This document shows positions 33,410-41,977 of a DNA stretch of 50,754 bases, piece by piece. The notes beneath the pieces are model-generated. The model had not been told where the DNA came from and did no database searches. It saw only the letters and a program-made list of their open reading frames with translations. The position numbers and the translations under genes are program-made. Position 1 is the first letter of the stretch. Each line of letters opens with the position of its first letter. Source of the DNA: a bacterium (GTDB lineage: Bacteria; Patescibacteriota; Gracilibacteria; Peribacterales; Peribacteraceae); contig JAQBVR010000005.1 in the NCBI GenBank assembly GCA_027623015.1, positions 1-50,754 of the forward strand, given 5' to 3'.

Positions 33410-33425
33410 ATTACCTCGATCCACC

Positions 33426-34565
33426 TTATTTTTGTATAGTTTCACGTAGTCCTCTTACAGTACATACAATAGATGTAATATCATTCCGTTTGACAGTGAT
33501 ACCTTGTGTTTGCAGTAAGGAAGACATTTGTCTCTGGTTAATTTGCGCATTCCCTTTGTGATTCACAGCGATGTGTCCTCCTTGCCCTTGTTTTGTTTGA
33601 ACCTGGTAGCTAACTGTAGTAGGCATATGTCCGAGTATGAATTGTCGGTATTCACTTATGCCTGTAGTAGGATTAACAACTTGATATTTAGGATTTGGAT
33701 GCACACTCATGCTCTGAGCTAAGACAGTTCTTATTGGATCATCTTGAGGTAAAAGAAATGAATGTTCTCCTGGTTGCATTGGTTGAAACAGAGGTTGTTT
33801 CAAGAGGGTATCTGCCTTCTTTGGTGGAAGATGTGCATGGACTTGATCTCTAAAGTCATCAAATGTCGCATAGACACCTTCGCTTGTTGTGTGTTCATGA
33901 AGTGATTTGCACATTGCCCACAGCGTATCTTTTGTTGTTACACTAAAAGCATTCATAGCCATGATGCGCGTTAGATCATGGACGAAATTCTGTTGAATAG
34001 TGTTTCCAATTAAGGCAATTTGAGTATTATTATCTGTTCGAAGACCACACGTTCCTTGAAAACGTTTCGCGTTCCACTTACCTGCAAATCGTTTGCTACC
34101 TGGAACATTTCCTTCAGTTAAATATTCGACAACTCCTTCGGTAAGCATTTCGTATATCTCTACAGCGTTCATGCAGAGTGTGTGAATAAGTTCGTGACGA
34201 ATTTCCATACGGAATGTATCTATTTTGGGAAGATCAGAGCGTTCAATGCCAAATGCCATCGCATAGAGTTCGGCAGGAGATTTATGTATCACTTTTTCCC
34301 TCAGTACTCCGTTTGCATCAGAGGATCTCTCGGATGAAACAGTTTGATATCCACTCATCGTTGCATGATCTGGTTTTATATTTTTGGGCTTTATGTAGAC
34401 TGGAACTTCTCGTGGTACCAATGAGGAAAGATCTTCGCTCGTACCATTGGCAATAGCATCTATTTCTTTATGGATAGCAGCCATGAGTATACTTTTCTCG
34501 CTAGCCGTCCAACCGTCAAAGCCTGATGGATTACTTGGATGTACTCCAAGAGTTGATAGTACCAT
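33426..34565 (-). CDS. hypothetical protein with gluzincin-like HExxH motif
   Basis: This 379-aa protein belongs to no family I recognise. Near residues 124-160 it has RHELIHTLCMNAVEIYEMLTEGVVEYL. HELIH is an HExxH zinc motif, and the following TEGxxEYL supplies the Glu that is the third ligand in gluzincin proteases. The N-terminus (VHPSNPSGFDGW) has no signal peptide. The C-terminal ~80 residues are Gln/Thr-rich and polar. It may be a cytoplasmic or non-classically exported metallopeptidase. AGAAGG lies about 11 nt before the ATG. It is convergent with the oxidoreductase gene and isolated in codon style. Confidence 0.6.
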   Translation of the reverse strand: MVLSTLGVHPSNPSGFDGWTASEKSILMAAIHKEIDAIANGTSEDLSSLVPREVPVYIKPKNIKPDHATMSGYQTVSSERSSDANGVLREKVIHKSPAELYAMAFGIERSDLPKIDTFRMEIRHELIHTLCMNAVEIYEMLTEGVVEYLTEGNVPGSKRFAGKWNAKRFQGTCGLRTDNNTQIALIGNTIQQNFVHDLTRIMAMNAFSVTTKDTLWAMCKSLHEHTTSEGVYATFDDFRDQVHAHLPPKKADTLLKQPLFQPMQPGEHSFLLPQDDPIRTVLAQSMSVHPNPKYQVVNPTTGISEYRQFILGHMPTTVSYQVQTKQGQGGHIAVNHKGNAQINQRQMSSLLQTQGITVKRNDITSIVCTVRGLRETIQK

Positions 34566-34787
34566 TGGGTTTTGGCCTTCTATTAGGTTTGGGTGGGCTA
34601 TAGGAATAGTTGTAATATTTTACAACTATTATTTATTATGTCAATTATAATGCTACGTAACTGCTCACTGACCATATAGGAAGATTTTTCTTGATTACCC
34701 ATCTACACACACAGCAAACAGTACAGCGGGGCACCCCTCCCTTTTAGGGGGGGGATACAGGGGAGGGTTTAAAAAGGCATTCCTTTT
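34566..34787. other. non-coding gap
   Basis: The first ~160 nt hold AT-rich sequence without a recognised element. The remainder is the GC-rich repeat at 34727 and the hairpin at 34771. Confidence 0.4.
34727..34768. repeat. GC-rich dispersed repeat (CACCCCTCCCTTTTAGGGG type)
   Basis: ACCCCTCCCTTTTAGGGG followed by GATACAGGGGAGGGTTT matches 50331-50372 (ACCCCTCCCTTTCAGGGAG.. GGGGAGGGTTT). The complementary CCCCTCCC/GGGGAGGG parts can fold into a hairpin. Confidence 0.85.
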
Positions 34788-34788
34788 T
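34771..34788 (-). terminator. symmetrical terminator-like hairpin
   Basis: AAAAAGG-CATT-CCTTTTT is a 7-bp stem whose A and T runs would serve either strand. It lies at the end of the small minus-strand ORF. G+C in the stem is low. Confidence 0.45.
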
Positions 34789-35012
34789 CATACTTCAAAT
34801 CCATAGAGGATCTTATCCATAGCTTTGGGGCTAGCTAATACAATCATCAAAGCAGCTCTTTCATAGTGCGCTATTGCTAAAGCTATAGACCGCTCTTCTG
34901 CTAGCATTGCTTGATTCTCTCTTTCTAGGGTCTCTCCTGTTTCCCTTCTGTAGTGTATTGCCCACTCGTCGTCTATTGGTCTATTTCCATCATCATTCAT
35001 GTCTGTTGGCAT
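34788..35012 (-). CDS. small acidic hypothetical protein
   Basis: This 74-aa protein starts MPTDMNDDGNRPIDDEW, with a helical Glu/Ala-rich middle (LERENQAMLAEERSIALAIA) and a hydrophobic end. No family recognised. The frame stays open upstream into the end of the methyltransferase gene with more acidic residues, but no usual start codon is present there. It may be the second gene of the methyltransferase transcript. Confidence 0.4.
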   Translation of the reverse strand: MPTDMNDDGNRPIDDEWAIHYRRETGETLERENQAMLAEERSIALAIAHYERAALMIVLASPKAMDKILYGFEV

Positions 35013-35110
35013 ATTTTCTTCTATCCATTCACTCCACGTTTCTGGAAGTTGTTCATCATCTCCGCCGTCCGATGATGATTCGTAATCTATAGTATCTAAT
35101 AGTGATTGTT

Positions 35111-35863
35111 TTAGACCTTTTTTGCAACTATATAGATCTGTGGTCCGAAGGGGATCACATCATGGAGCATGTAGCCACAATATGTGAGGCCAAAGACTAT
35201 TCGTTTGCGCAGTGTGAGACCACCTTCGAGGTAGCTATCTTGAATCTTTTGAAATTGCACATTTGTGAGGTACTTCTGAAGAGTGAAGAGTGGCCAGCCC
35301 CAGAGGCGACGTTTGACTATTTGTAGACCGAGATCTTCTATGAGCTTGCTCAGTGCAGTGATCTGAAAATGTTGTGTGTGACCAGTGTAATTATCTGAAG
35401 CATGTATACGTCCTGCTTGTGTTGTGACTATCATGATACCTCCCGGAGACGTATGTTCTGCCATCCAACGAAGGATCTTTTCATATTGCGTTGTATGTTC
35501 TACCACTTCGCTGCAGAGCATCACGTCATATGTTTTGCTCGATGTAGGATAGAGTTCATTGGAAATATGCGGGCTATTTAGCTTTTTCATCGCTCCATCT
35601 ACTGCCTGCTTCGAGATGTCACATCCGCCAACATTGTCTTCTTGTAGTCTAAACTTCTCTTGGATCGTTTTGAGCAATGTGCCTTCTCCACATCCAAAGT
35701 CAAACACACTCCAGTCGTTACCTTTTCGATGCTTTTGTAGCATGTTGAGGATAAAGCGTTTTCTGTGACGCACTGTCGGATAGTGCGGATAGGAGTCTTC
35801 TGTATCTTGCCAATATTGATCTGGATCATATCCGGATCCTCCATCATCTTGTAACTGTTGCAT
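35111..35863 (-). CDS. class I SAM-dependent methyltransferase
   Basis: This 250-aa protein has SVFDFGCGEGTLLKTI (motif I), GGCDISKQAVDGAM, DVMLCSEVVEHTTQYEKIL and TSPGGIMIVTTQAGR. A GHTQHFQITALSKLIEDLGL segment and a C-terminal extension follow, as in UbiG/Coq3-like enzymes in polysaccharide loci. It probably methylates a sugar or lipid-linked intermediate. It is 31 bp downstream of the SDR gene and likely in its operon. Confidence 0.9.
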   Translation of the reverse strand: MQQLQDDGGSGYDPDQYWQDTEDSYPHYPTVRHRKRFILNMLQKHRKGNDWSVFDFGCGEGTLLKTIQEKFRLQEDNVGGCDISKQAVDGAMKKLNSPHISNELYPTSSKTYDVMLCSEVVEHTTQYEKILRWMAEHTSPGGIMIVTTQAGRIHASDNYTGHTQHFQITALSKLIEDLGLQIVKRRLWGWPLFTLQKYLTNVQFQKIQDSYLEGGLTLRKRIVFGLTYCGYMLHDVIPFGPQIYIVAKKV

Positions 35864-35894
35864 GTCTAGAGCGCTTTATGAAATACAAATGGGA

Positions 35895-36803
35895 TTACGT
35901 GTTCTCTTTGTACCATTCCACTGCTTTTTCTATACCTTTATCAAATGAAATTTGTGGGTCGAAGCCAAGATGTTTCTTTGCTTTCGATATGTCTGCTGTG
36001 TACTTTACGATCTCTCCAGTGCGTACATCTCCAAGTTCGATGGTACTTGTACTTCCTGTCAGTTCTATTATCCGCTCTGCAAGGTGCAAAATAGTCGCAC
36101 CTTCTCCGTAGGCAAGGTTGTACGTTTCGTTCTTTGCGGTGTCAAACTTTTCTACCCCTTGGATGATGCCATGTACGGTGTCGTCGATGTACGTGAAGTC
36201 GAGACATTTGTCCTTGCCGAAGATCGTCAATGTTTCTCCTGCACGAGCTTGGCGGATGAAGAGTGGCACCACGCGGACACTGTTGTCGTACATGCCGTAG
36301 ACGTTACTAAAGCGGAAGATGATACTGTCGATGCCGTAGCAACGCTTGTACGCCTCAGTCAACGCTTCTCCGCTGATCTTGCTAGCAGTGTAGGGGCTTT
36401 CGCAGTTAGCGAAGTCTGCTTTGTCTTCGGAGAGGATCTCGATATCGGTATTGCCATATGCTTCGCGAGAGGAAGCAAACATGAACTTCTTAATGTTGTT
36501 CTTTCGAGCGTATTCTAGTGTGTTAAATGTCGAGAGGATGTTGTCTCTAGCTCTGTCTGGATTTTCGACAAGCTCATACACACGAGCATTTGCAGCAAGA
36601 TGGATGATGAGCTCTATATCTGTTGGCAGAACATCACACGCATTTTCGTCGCGCAGGTCTGCATTTATTGTGATCTTCGCAATAGCGGGATTCCAGTTAT
36701 TTGGCTCCCAATCTGCTCCTACGACTTCATGATTTGCTTCCATGAGCTTCTCACAGAGCCTGGTACCTATAGTCCCCGATGATCCTGTTACAAGAATTTT
36801 CAT
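35895..36803 (-). CDS. NAD-dependent epimerase/dehydratase (extended SDR)
   Basis: This 302-aa protein has MKILVTGSSGTIGTRLCEKL (GxxGxxG), LIIHLAANARVYE, FASSREAYGN, SPYTASKISGEAL (YxxxK) and FRFSNVYGMYDNS. It acts on a nucleotide sugar as an epimerase, dehydratase or 4-reductase. The sequence gives no firm substrate. Because Gmd has no partner nearby, reduction of GDP-4-keto-deoxymannose is one option. It diverges from the GT2 gene at 36851 across an inverted repeat. Confidence 0.88.
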   Translation of the reverse strand: MKILVTGSSGTIGTRLCEKLMEANHEVVGADWEPNNWNPAIAKITINADLRDENACDVLPTDIELIIHLAANARVYELVENPDRARDNILSTFNTLEYARKNNIKKFMFASSREAYGNTDIEILSEDKADFANCESPYTASKISGEALTEAYKRCYGIDSIIFRFSNVYGMYDNSVRVVPLFIRQARAGETLTIFGKDKCLDFTYIDDTVHGIIQGVEKFDTAKNETYNLAYGEGATILHLAERIIELTGSTSTIELGDVRTGEIVKYTADISKAKKHLGFDPQISFDKGIEKAVEWYKENT

Positions 36804-36808
36804 CGAAC

Positions 36809-36846
36809 ATACCGTAGCGCAGACTATGCACTCTCCGCTACGGTAT
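36809..36846. promoter_or_regulatory. 11-bp inverted repeat in a divergent promoter region
   Basis: ATACCGTAGCG and CGCTACGGTAT are perfectly inverted, 16 nt apart, and fill the 47-bp space between divergent start codons at 36803 and 36851. It is a good candidate for a shared operator or for a paired 5' hairpin. No regulator gene is adjacent. Confidence 0.5.
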
Positions 36847-36850
36847 TCTC

Positions 36851-37942
36851 GTGCTTTCTCTTATATTGCCCACCTACAATGAGGCTGAAAACCTTCCAGA
36901 ACTCCTTCCTGCTATAGAGAAGGTGCTAAAGGGGGTAGATCATGAGATCATCGTCGTAGACGATGACTCTCCAGATAAGACGTGGGAAGTAGCGCAAGAG
37001 ATGGCTCAAGACCAAGGCGACCTGCATGTACTGCGCCGTATTGGCCGTCGAGGACTCTCTTCTGCTGTTATAGAAGGATTTCTCGCAGCGAAAGGAGATG
37101 TGTTAGCCGTCATGGATGCCGATGGTCAGCATGATATGGACATTCTTCCAAAGATCTATGCAGCCGTACAAAAAAGCAGTGGCTTAGCAGTGGGCTCTCG
37201 CTATACCAAGGGTGGGAGTGTGGGAGAGTGGGATGAAAGGCGCTACCTCATGAGTCGTGTTGCAACGAAGATGGCATTGGCTTTGTGCGCAGTAAAAATA
37301 AGTGATCCTATGAGTGGTTTCTTTGCTATCGATCGTAAAACATTTGAAGAGGTGATGCCTCGACTCAATCCAAAAGGATTTAAGATCCTCCTCGATCTTC
37401 TTGTGCATGTTCCAGAAAAAACAAAGGCGACAGAGATTCCTTTTACATTTTCTTCACGTATCCATGGAGAGAGTAAGCTCTCTGCCAAAGTGCAGATCGA
37501 ATTTTTGGAGTATTTGTACGATGTCAGTATTGGGAAGTATATCCCGCTGATGTTTGTGAAGTATTGTTTGGTGGGTGCAGTGGGTGTTGTGATTCATGTG
37601 AGTGCGTTTCTTCTTATATCCAATGCACTCAAACATGGTGCCGATATTACATTTCAAGGGTTCTCTTTCTCAGTGATTGGTGCGACAGAGGTCGCTATCA
37701 TCTTTAACTTTTGGTTAAACAATATCTGGACGTTTTCTCGAGAGCGGCTTCATGGCGTACACATGCTTATCGGATTTTTGAAGTTCAATGGTGCGTGTTT
37801 GTTTGGCGCTCTTGCAAACTATGCAGTGAGTGCATTTCTTTTTTCCAATGGTACTGCACAGTTACTTGCTGTTGTTATCGGAGCGTTTACAGGAGTGATC
37901 TGGAACTACACGATGAATCGGTTGTTTACGTGGCGTGCGTAA
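36851..37942 (+). CDS. GT2 glycosyltransferase fused to GtrA domain
   Basis: This 363-aa protein with a GTG start begins MLSLILPTYNEAENLPELLP. Residues 1-~225 are a dolichyl-phosphate-mannose-synthase-like GT2 (VVDDDSPDKT, VMDADGQHD as DxD, DPMSGFFAIDR). Residues ~230-363 are a GtrA domain (KYCLVGAVGVVIHVSAFLLI, VAIIFNFWLNNIWTF). The fusion joins synthesis of a polyprenyl-phosphate sugar with the small membrane protein that is separate elsewhere in the window. It heads an operon with a small membrane protein and a GT-C-like gene that could use its product. Confidence 0.93.
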   Translation: MLSLILPTYNEAENLPELLPAIEKVLKGVDHEIIVVDDDSPDKTWEVAQEMAQDQGDLHVLRRIGRRGLSSAVIEGFLAAKGDVLAVMDADGQHDMDILPKIYAAVQKSSGLAVGSRYTKGGSVGEWDERRYLMSRVATKMALALCAVKISDPMSGFFAIDRKTFEEVMPRLNPKGFKILLDLLVHVPEKTKATEIPFTFSSRIHGESKLSAKVQIEFLEYLYDVSIGKYIPLMFVKYCLVGAVGVVIHVSAFLLISNALKHGADITFQGFSFSVIGATEVAIIFNFWLNNIWTFSRERLHGVHMLIGFLKFNGACLFGALANYAVSAFLFSNGTAQLLAVVIGAFTGVIWNYTMNRLFTWRA

Positions 37943-37957
37943 CTTAAATTAAGAATA

Positions 37958-38218
37958 ATGATGTTCAAAGCATACATTGCATTACTGGCAGTCATTACGA
38001 TCATACTGGTTCCAAGAGCGTGGGATCTGCGCTTGCTGTACATAGATGCAGATGTGCGTAACAAAGTAGAACTCGTTCTTCGCAATGAGGCAGAGCAAAA
38101 CGGGTGGGTTCTCTCCGATCTTTCTGTAGCGTCATTGACGCAGACAACAGCACGGCTCTGTTACCATGAGCATCGTACAGGAGAAGATCCTATCACGTGT
38201 TTCGATGCTGCATTATGA
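37958..38218 (+). CDS. small membrane-anchored hypothetical protein
   Basis: This 86-aa protein has an N-terminal hydrophobic helix (YIALLAVITIILVPRAWDL) followed by a ~60-aa polar domain with two Cys (LCYHEHRTGEDPITC), probably outside the membrane. No family recognised. It lies 15 bp after the GT2-GtrA gene and overlaps the next gene by ATGA, so it is part of the same translated unit and may be a small partner of that membrane protein. Confidence 0.6.
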   Translation: MMFKAYIALLAVITIILVPRAWDLRLLYIDADVRNKVELVLRNEAEQNGWVLSDLSVASLTQTTARLCYHEHRTGEDPITCFDAAL

Positions 38219-39390
38219 AGCGCATTCTTATCATTATCGGCTTAGAGTTGTACGCTCTACTTTTGGCATTTATGCAGTCACTCGGAGGTGTGCGTACCGA
38301 TGAGGCAAAGTATTTGATGGATATTCCGTATCCACATCCACCTGCTATTCGTTGGTTTTTGAGTCTATTTGATGCACTGCCAATGCAAGAGATCATCATA
38401 CGTATTGTCTTTGCATCGTTGATGGTACATGCGGTGTGGTTGGTGTGGGATATGGCGAAGCAGATGAAACATGAGCAACGACTTGCACTTGCTGCATTAT
38501 GGTTGTTGTCTGGAGGGGTCATCCTTCAAGCGGGAACAGTGATGATCGCTCCTATTACTGCGTTGCAAGTACTCGTGTTGCTATGGATGGATGCAAAGAA
38601 ATCTCCATTACCGTTGATTGGAATATGGTGGCTCTTTTCATTATTTAGCGCGTATCAGGCAGTCTTATTTCTGCCGATCGTTTTGATGATGGTATGGCAA
38701 CGGAAGAAGTCGACTGCGGACAGCATGCTCTACTGTGCCATTCCAGTAGGACTTCTTTGTTTGTATACGGTTACCAATCCTCTTATTCCTGCGAGCATGG
38801 TGATCCACAGTGGACGAGATCTCTATTCCTCTCTTGGTGATCGACTTATTGCCACTTTGCGACTCTGGGCGATTGGTGGGAGTATCATTTTGAGTGCTAT
38901 GGGAACAGTGGGTATGATCCGTACTCGATCATGGGGCCTTATCGGGTCTTTTATTCTCGTGTGTGCATACATAGCATTTTCTCGATATGACTACTATGCA
39001 GTCTTATTCCTTTCGCTTTTCATAGGTGGCATAGTGGCATTTCCATCAGGCATGAGACTCAACCGTCTATCAGCAGTCGCATTCGCTGTTATTGGATTTG
39101 CATTGGTTGGGAATCTTTCAGGTGTTCTTACACGTTCGGATGCCCGAAAAGTTCGGCCATTTCTTTCTCGTATTGCAGAAGATCAGACGGTGCTCATATC
39201 AGGTTCTTTTGGTCACCAGTGGCAGTACGAGAGTCCAGTCTCTGTAAGAAGATACCATGAAGACCTTGTGGCTACAGCTGGAGCTGTTGTGTGCTTGAGC
39301 CCATGTGAGGGGTTTGACTCTTCTGGCTTTGTGAAGATTGATGGGGTGGGTGTGGAGGTGTGGGTACGAGATTCTAGTTATAAGTTATAA
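38215..39390 (+). CDS. multi-pass membrane protein, GT-C (PMT/ArnT)-like
   Basis: This 391-aa protein starts MKRILIIIGLELYALLLAFM. The first outside loop has VRTDEAKYLMDIPYPHPPAI, close to the DE.K.Y..PHPP pattern of PMT_2/ArnT glycosyltransferases, whose acidic residue binds metal and lipid-linked donor. About ten helices follow. The end (SSYKL-stop) is encoded in the GTTATAA repeat, so the native end may have been trimmed. Position after the GT2-GtrA fusion suggests it uses that enzyme's polyprenyl-phosphate sugar outside the membrane. Confidence 0.75.
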   Translation: MKRILIIIGLELYALLLAFMQSLGGVRTDEAKYLMDIPYPHPPAIRWFLSLFDALPMQEIIIRIVFASLMVHAVWLVWDMAKQMKHEQRLALAALWLLSGGVILQAGTVMIAPITALQVLVLLWMDAKKSPLPLIGIWWLFSLFSAYQAVLFLPIVLMMVWQRKKSTADSMLYCAIPVGLLCLYTVTNPLIPASMVIHSGRDLYSSLGDRLIATLRLWAIGGSIILSAMGTVGMIRTRSWGLIGSFILVCAYIAFSRYDYYAVLFLSLFIGGIVAFPSGMRLNRLSAVAFAVIGFALVGNLSGVLTRSDARKVRPFLSRIAEDQTVLISGSFGHQWQYESPVSVRRYHEDLVATAGAVVCLSPCEGFDSSGFVKIDGVGVEVWVRDSSYKL

Positions 39391-39460
39391 GTTGTAAGTT
39401 ACAGGTTATAAGTCTTAGGTTTTCTAGCCAACGTATAGCCTACAACCTATAACTTTCAAC
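39376..39460. repeat. heptamer-repeat inverted element (AGTTATA/CAACCTA)
   Basis: The left arm is AGTTATA, AGTTATA, AGTTGTA, AGTTACA, GGTTATA and AGTCTTA at period 7. The right arm has CTACAACCTATAACTTTCAAC. It overlaps the last codons and the stop of the gene at 38215. Confidence 0.88.
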
Positions 39461-39511
39461 AAATCTGTATTACATTTTATATACAGTGTATTACTTTTTA
39501 TATACAAGGAC

Positions 39512-40459
39512 TTATACCTTGTAGTAGTCGCGGTACCACTCGACGAAGTTGGGGATTCCTTCGGAGATCTTGGTCTTTGGGTCGAACCCAAGCTTTTCTT
39601 TTGCATGAGAGATGTCTGCAGAACTTCGTACTGTGTCTCCTGCTTGCATAGGGAGGTACTCTTTCTTTCCCTCTTTGCCGAGTGCTTTTTCGAGAGTGGT
39701 GATGTAGTCCATGAGCTCTTCGGTCTTTCCACAGCCGAGGTTGAACACCTCTTTGTCGTAGTTCTTGTCTATACTAGCGACGATACCAGCAGCGATGTCT
39801 GCTACGTACGTGAAGTCACGTTGCATTTTTCCTTGTCCGAAGATTGTCATAGGTTCGTCTTTCATGATCCAGTCTGTAAAAAGGAACAGAGCCATGTCTG
39901 GTCGTCCCCATGGTCCGTAGACAGTAAAGAACCGAAGGCCAGTAGTTTTTGTTCCGTAGAGTGAGTGGTATGTGTGTGCCATGAGCTCGTTATCTCGCTT
40001 GTTCATGCCATAGAGAGAGACGGGGTTGTCGACACGGTCGGTTTCTTTGGATGGGAAGTCTGTGTTACCTCCGTAGACTGAGCTAGAGCTTGCGTAGATG
40101 AGGCCAGGGATCTCTTGGAGCCGTACTTCTTCTATTACATTGAAGAATCCCTTTATGTTGATGTCGATGTACTCATCTGGATGGTCGAACGCGTAGCGTA
40201 CTCCTGCAAGTGCAGCGAGGTGACACATACGGTCTACTCCTGCCATAGAAGCTTTGAGCTTCTCACGATCGAGGATGTCTCCACGGATCATCGTGAAGTT
40301 TTCGTGCTTTTCGAGGAGAGCAGAGCGGTCTTCTTTGAGCTGTTTGTCGTAGTACTCGTTGAAGTTATCGTAACCAATAACTTCATCTCCACGCTCTAGT
40401 AGTAGCGTAGCAGTGTGGAATCCGATGAATCCCGCCGCTCCTGTTATGAAGATCTTCAT
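39512..40459 (-). CDS. UDP-glucuronate 4-epimerase-like SDR
   Basis: This 315-aa protein starts MKIFITGAAGFIGFHTATLL. IGYDNFNEYYDKQLKEDRSA and SLYGMNKRDNELMAHTYHSL with FFTVYGPWGRPDMALFLFT are signatures of UDP-GlcA 4-epimerases (CapI/LspL/GAE). Catalytic SSSSVYG and YxxxK (YGMNK) are present. It converts UDP-GlcA to UDP-GalA, using the product of the Ugd gene about 150 bp upstream on the same strand. The N-terminal fold binds NAD+. Confidence 0.92.
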   Translation of the reverse strand: MKIFITGAAGFIGFHTATLLLERGDEVIGYDNFNEYYDKQLKEDRSALLEKHENFTMIRGDILDREKLKASMAGVDRMCHLAALAGVRYAFDHPDEYIDINIKGFFNVIEEVRLQEIPGLIYASSSSVYGGNTDFPSKETDRVDNPVSLYGMNKRDNELMAHTYHSLYGTKTTGLRFFTVYGPWGRPDMALFLFTDWIMKDEPMTIFGQGKMQRDFTYVADIAAGIVASIDKNYDKEVFNLGCGKTEELMDYITTLEKALGKEGKKEYLPMQAGDTVRSSADISHAKEKLGFDPKTKISEGIPNFVEWYRDYYKV

Positions 40460-40473
40460 CTTGGCTATTCTAC

Positions 40474-40537
40474 TGGGGAAATAAGAGAAATAAAGGAAAT
40501 AAGAGAAATATGAGAGCAGCCTATTTTTCTTATTTCG
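40474..40537. repeat. 9-mer (GAAATAAGN) repeat, unequal arms
   Basis: Four GAAATA-type units form the left arm. A short TATTTTTCTTATTTC is the right arm. It lies between ugd and the epimerase gene on the same strand. Confidence 0.8.
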
Positions 40538-40614
40538 TCGGTCTATGCAATTTCAATCGTTGAAAACAGCAGTACTACCATAATCCCTTATTCCACTTCT
40601 TTCTTCAAGGAGCG

Positions 40615-41922
40615 CTATTGTATCCCAATTCCCACATAATCCAATCCAGCGCCACGTACCTCATCTGGATCATAAACGTTTCTTCCATCGAAGAGGTGAT
40701 CACCTTTCATTGCTTGCTTTGTCGCTTGTAGATCTACGCCACGGAAGACGTCCCACTCTGTTAAGAGGATGACAGCGTCTGCATCTGTAGCAGCCTTGAG
40801 TGGATCACTACAGTAGTTGAGGTCTGGGTAGATCGCTTTCATATTATCCATCGCGATAGGGTCGAAGGTTTGAATGGTATGACCAGCTTTTGACAGTATC
40901 TCTATGAGGTCCAAGCTTGGAGCCTCACGTAAGTCATCGGTGTTTGGCTTGAAGCTGAGACCCCACAGACAGACGGTTGCATTTGCAGGCAATGCATCAG
41001 TTAACTTCTTGAAGAAGCGTAGACGCTGCTTGTTATTGATGTCATGCGTTGCATGGATGATGGGGAAGTCTATCCCCGTCTCGTTGCTCAGTGCGATGAG
41101 AGCTTTTACATCTTTAGGGAAGCAGCTTCCACCGTAGCCGATACCTGCATGGAGAAACCGTGGACCAATGCGGTCGTCGAGTCCCATGCCCTTAGCGATG
41201 TCGCGGATGTCTGCACCAGTTTTTTCGCAGAGCTCTGTAAGCATGTTGATGAAGGAGATCTTCGTCGCAAGAAATCCATTACTTGCGTACTTCACTATCT
41301 CTGCACTTTCGCGGTTGGTATAGACGATTGGCTTATTCGACCGTGTGAGTGGCTGATACAGTTCGTCGATAAGTTTGTGTGCCCATTTGTTTCCATTGAT
41401 CCCTACGACGATGCGGTCTGGGTGCATAGTGTCTGCGACTGCAGATCCTTCGCGAAGGAATTCTGGGTTTGAGACAACAGGCATCTGTATGTCGATTCCT
41501 CTTTCTTTGAGTACTGCTGCTATCTTTTCTTCGCATTTCTTTCCTGTGCCAACAGGGACAGTAGACTTGTTTACAAACACGGTATCTTCCTCTGCAAACT
41601 TAGCCACAGTTTCTGCGACGATAAACACTGCACGAAGGTCTGCACTGAAGTTTTCGTTTGGAGGAGTGGCTACTGCACTGAAGACGATCTTCGATTCGGG
41701 GAGTGCCTCCTTGATATCTGTCGTAAATGAGAGGCGGCCACTTGCGAGTCCGCGCTTGAGAACATCTTCGAGACCAGGCTCGTAGATGGTGCACTCTCCA
41801 CTACTAAGCTTGCGGACTTTTTCTTCGCCGAGATCTACACCTATCACAGTGTGTCCTAGCTCTGCGAAGCATGCTGCAGAGACGAGGCCGACGTATCCAG
41901 TACCGACAACAGCGATTTGCAT
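40615..41922 (-). CDS. ugd: UDP-glucose 6-dehydrogenase
   Basis: This 435-aa protein has MQIAVVGTGYVGLVSAACFAE, VDLGEEKVRKLSSGECTIYE, VNKSTVPVGTG, SNPEFLREGSAV, GIGYGGSCFPKDVKAL (catalytic Cys) and LWGLSFKPNTDDLREAPS. All are diagnostic of Ugd. It makes UDP-GlcA from UDP-Glc with two NAD+. The UDP-GlcA 4-epimerase-like gene lies downstream. The active-site motif distinguishes it from the WbpA-like enzyme at 28649. Confidence 0.97.
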   Translation of the reverse strand: MQIAVVGTGYVGLVSAACFAELGHTVIGVDLGEEKVRKLSSGECTIYEPGLEDVLKRGLASGRLSFTTDIKEALPESKIVFSAVATPPNENFSADLRAVFIVAETVAKFAEEDTVFVNKSTVPVGTGKKCEEKIAAVLKERGIDIQMPVVSNPEFLREGSAVADTMHPDRIVVGINGNKWAHKLIDELYQPLTRSNKPIVYTNRESAEIVKYASNGFLATKISFINMLTELCEKTGADIRDIAKGMGLDDRIGPRFLHAGIGYGGSCFPKDVKALIALSNETGIDFPIIHATHDINNKQRLRFFKKLTDALPANATVCLWGLSFKPNTDDLREAPSLDLIEILSKAGHTIQTFDPIAMDNMKAIYPDLNYCSDPLKAATDADAVILLTEWDVFRGVDLQATKQAMKGDHLFDGRNVYDPDEVRGAGLDYVGIGIQ

Positions 41923-41977
41923 GGAACTAGGGTACTGATCTCCCCTGTAGCTGTCAGCTATTTATCTACACTTTTAC

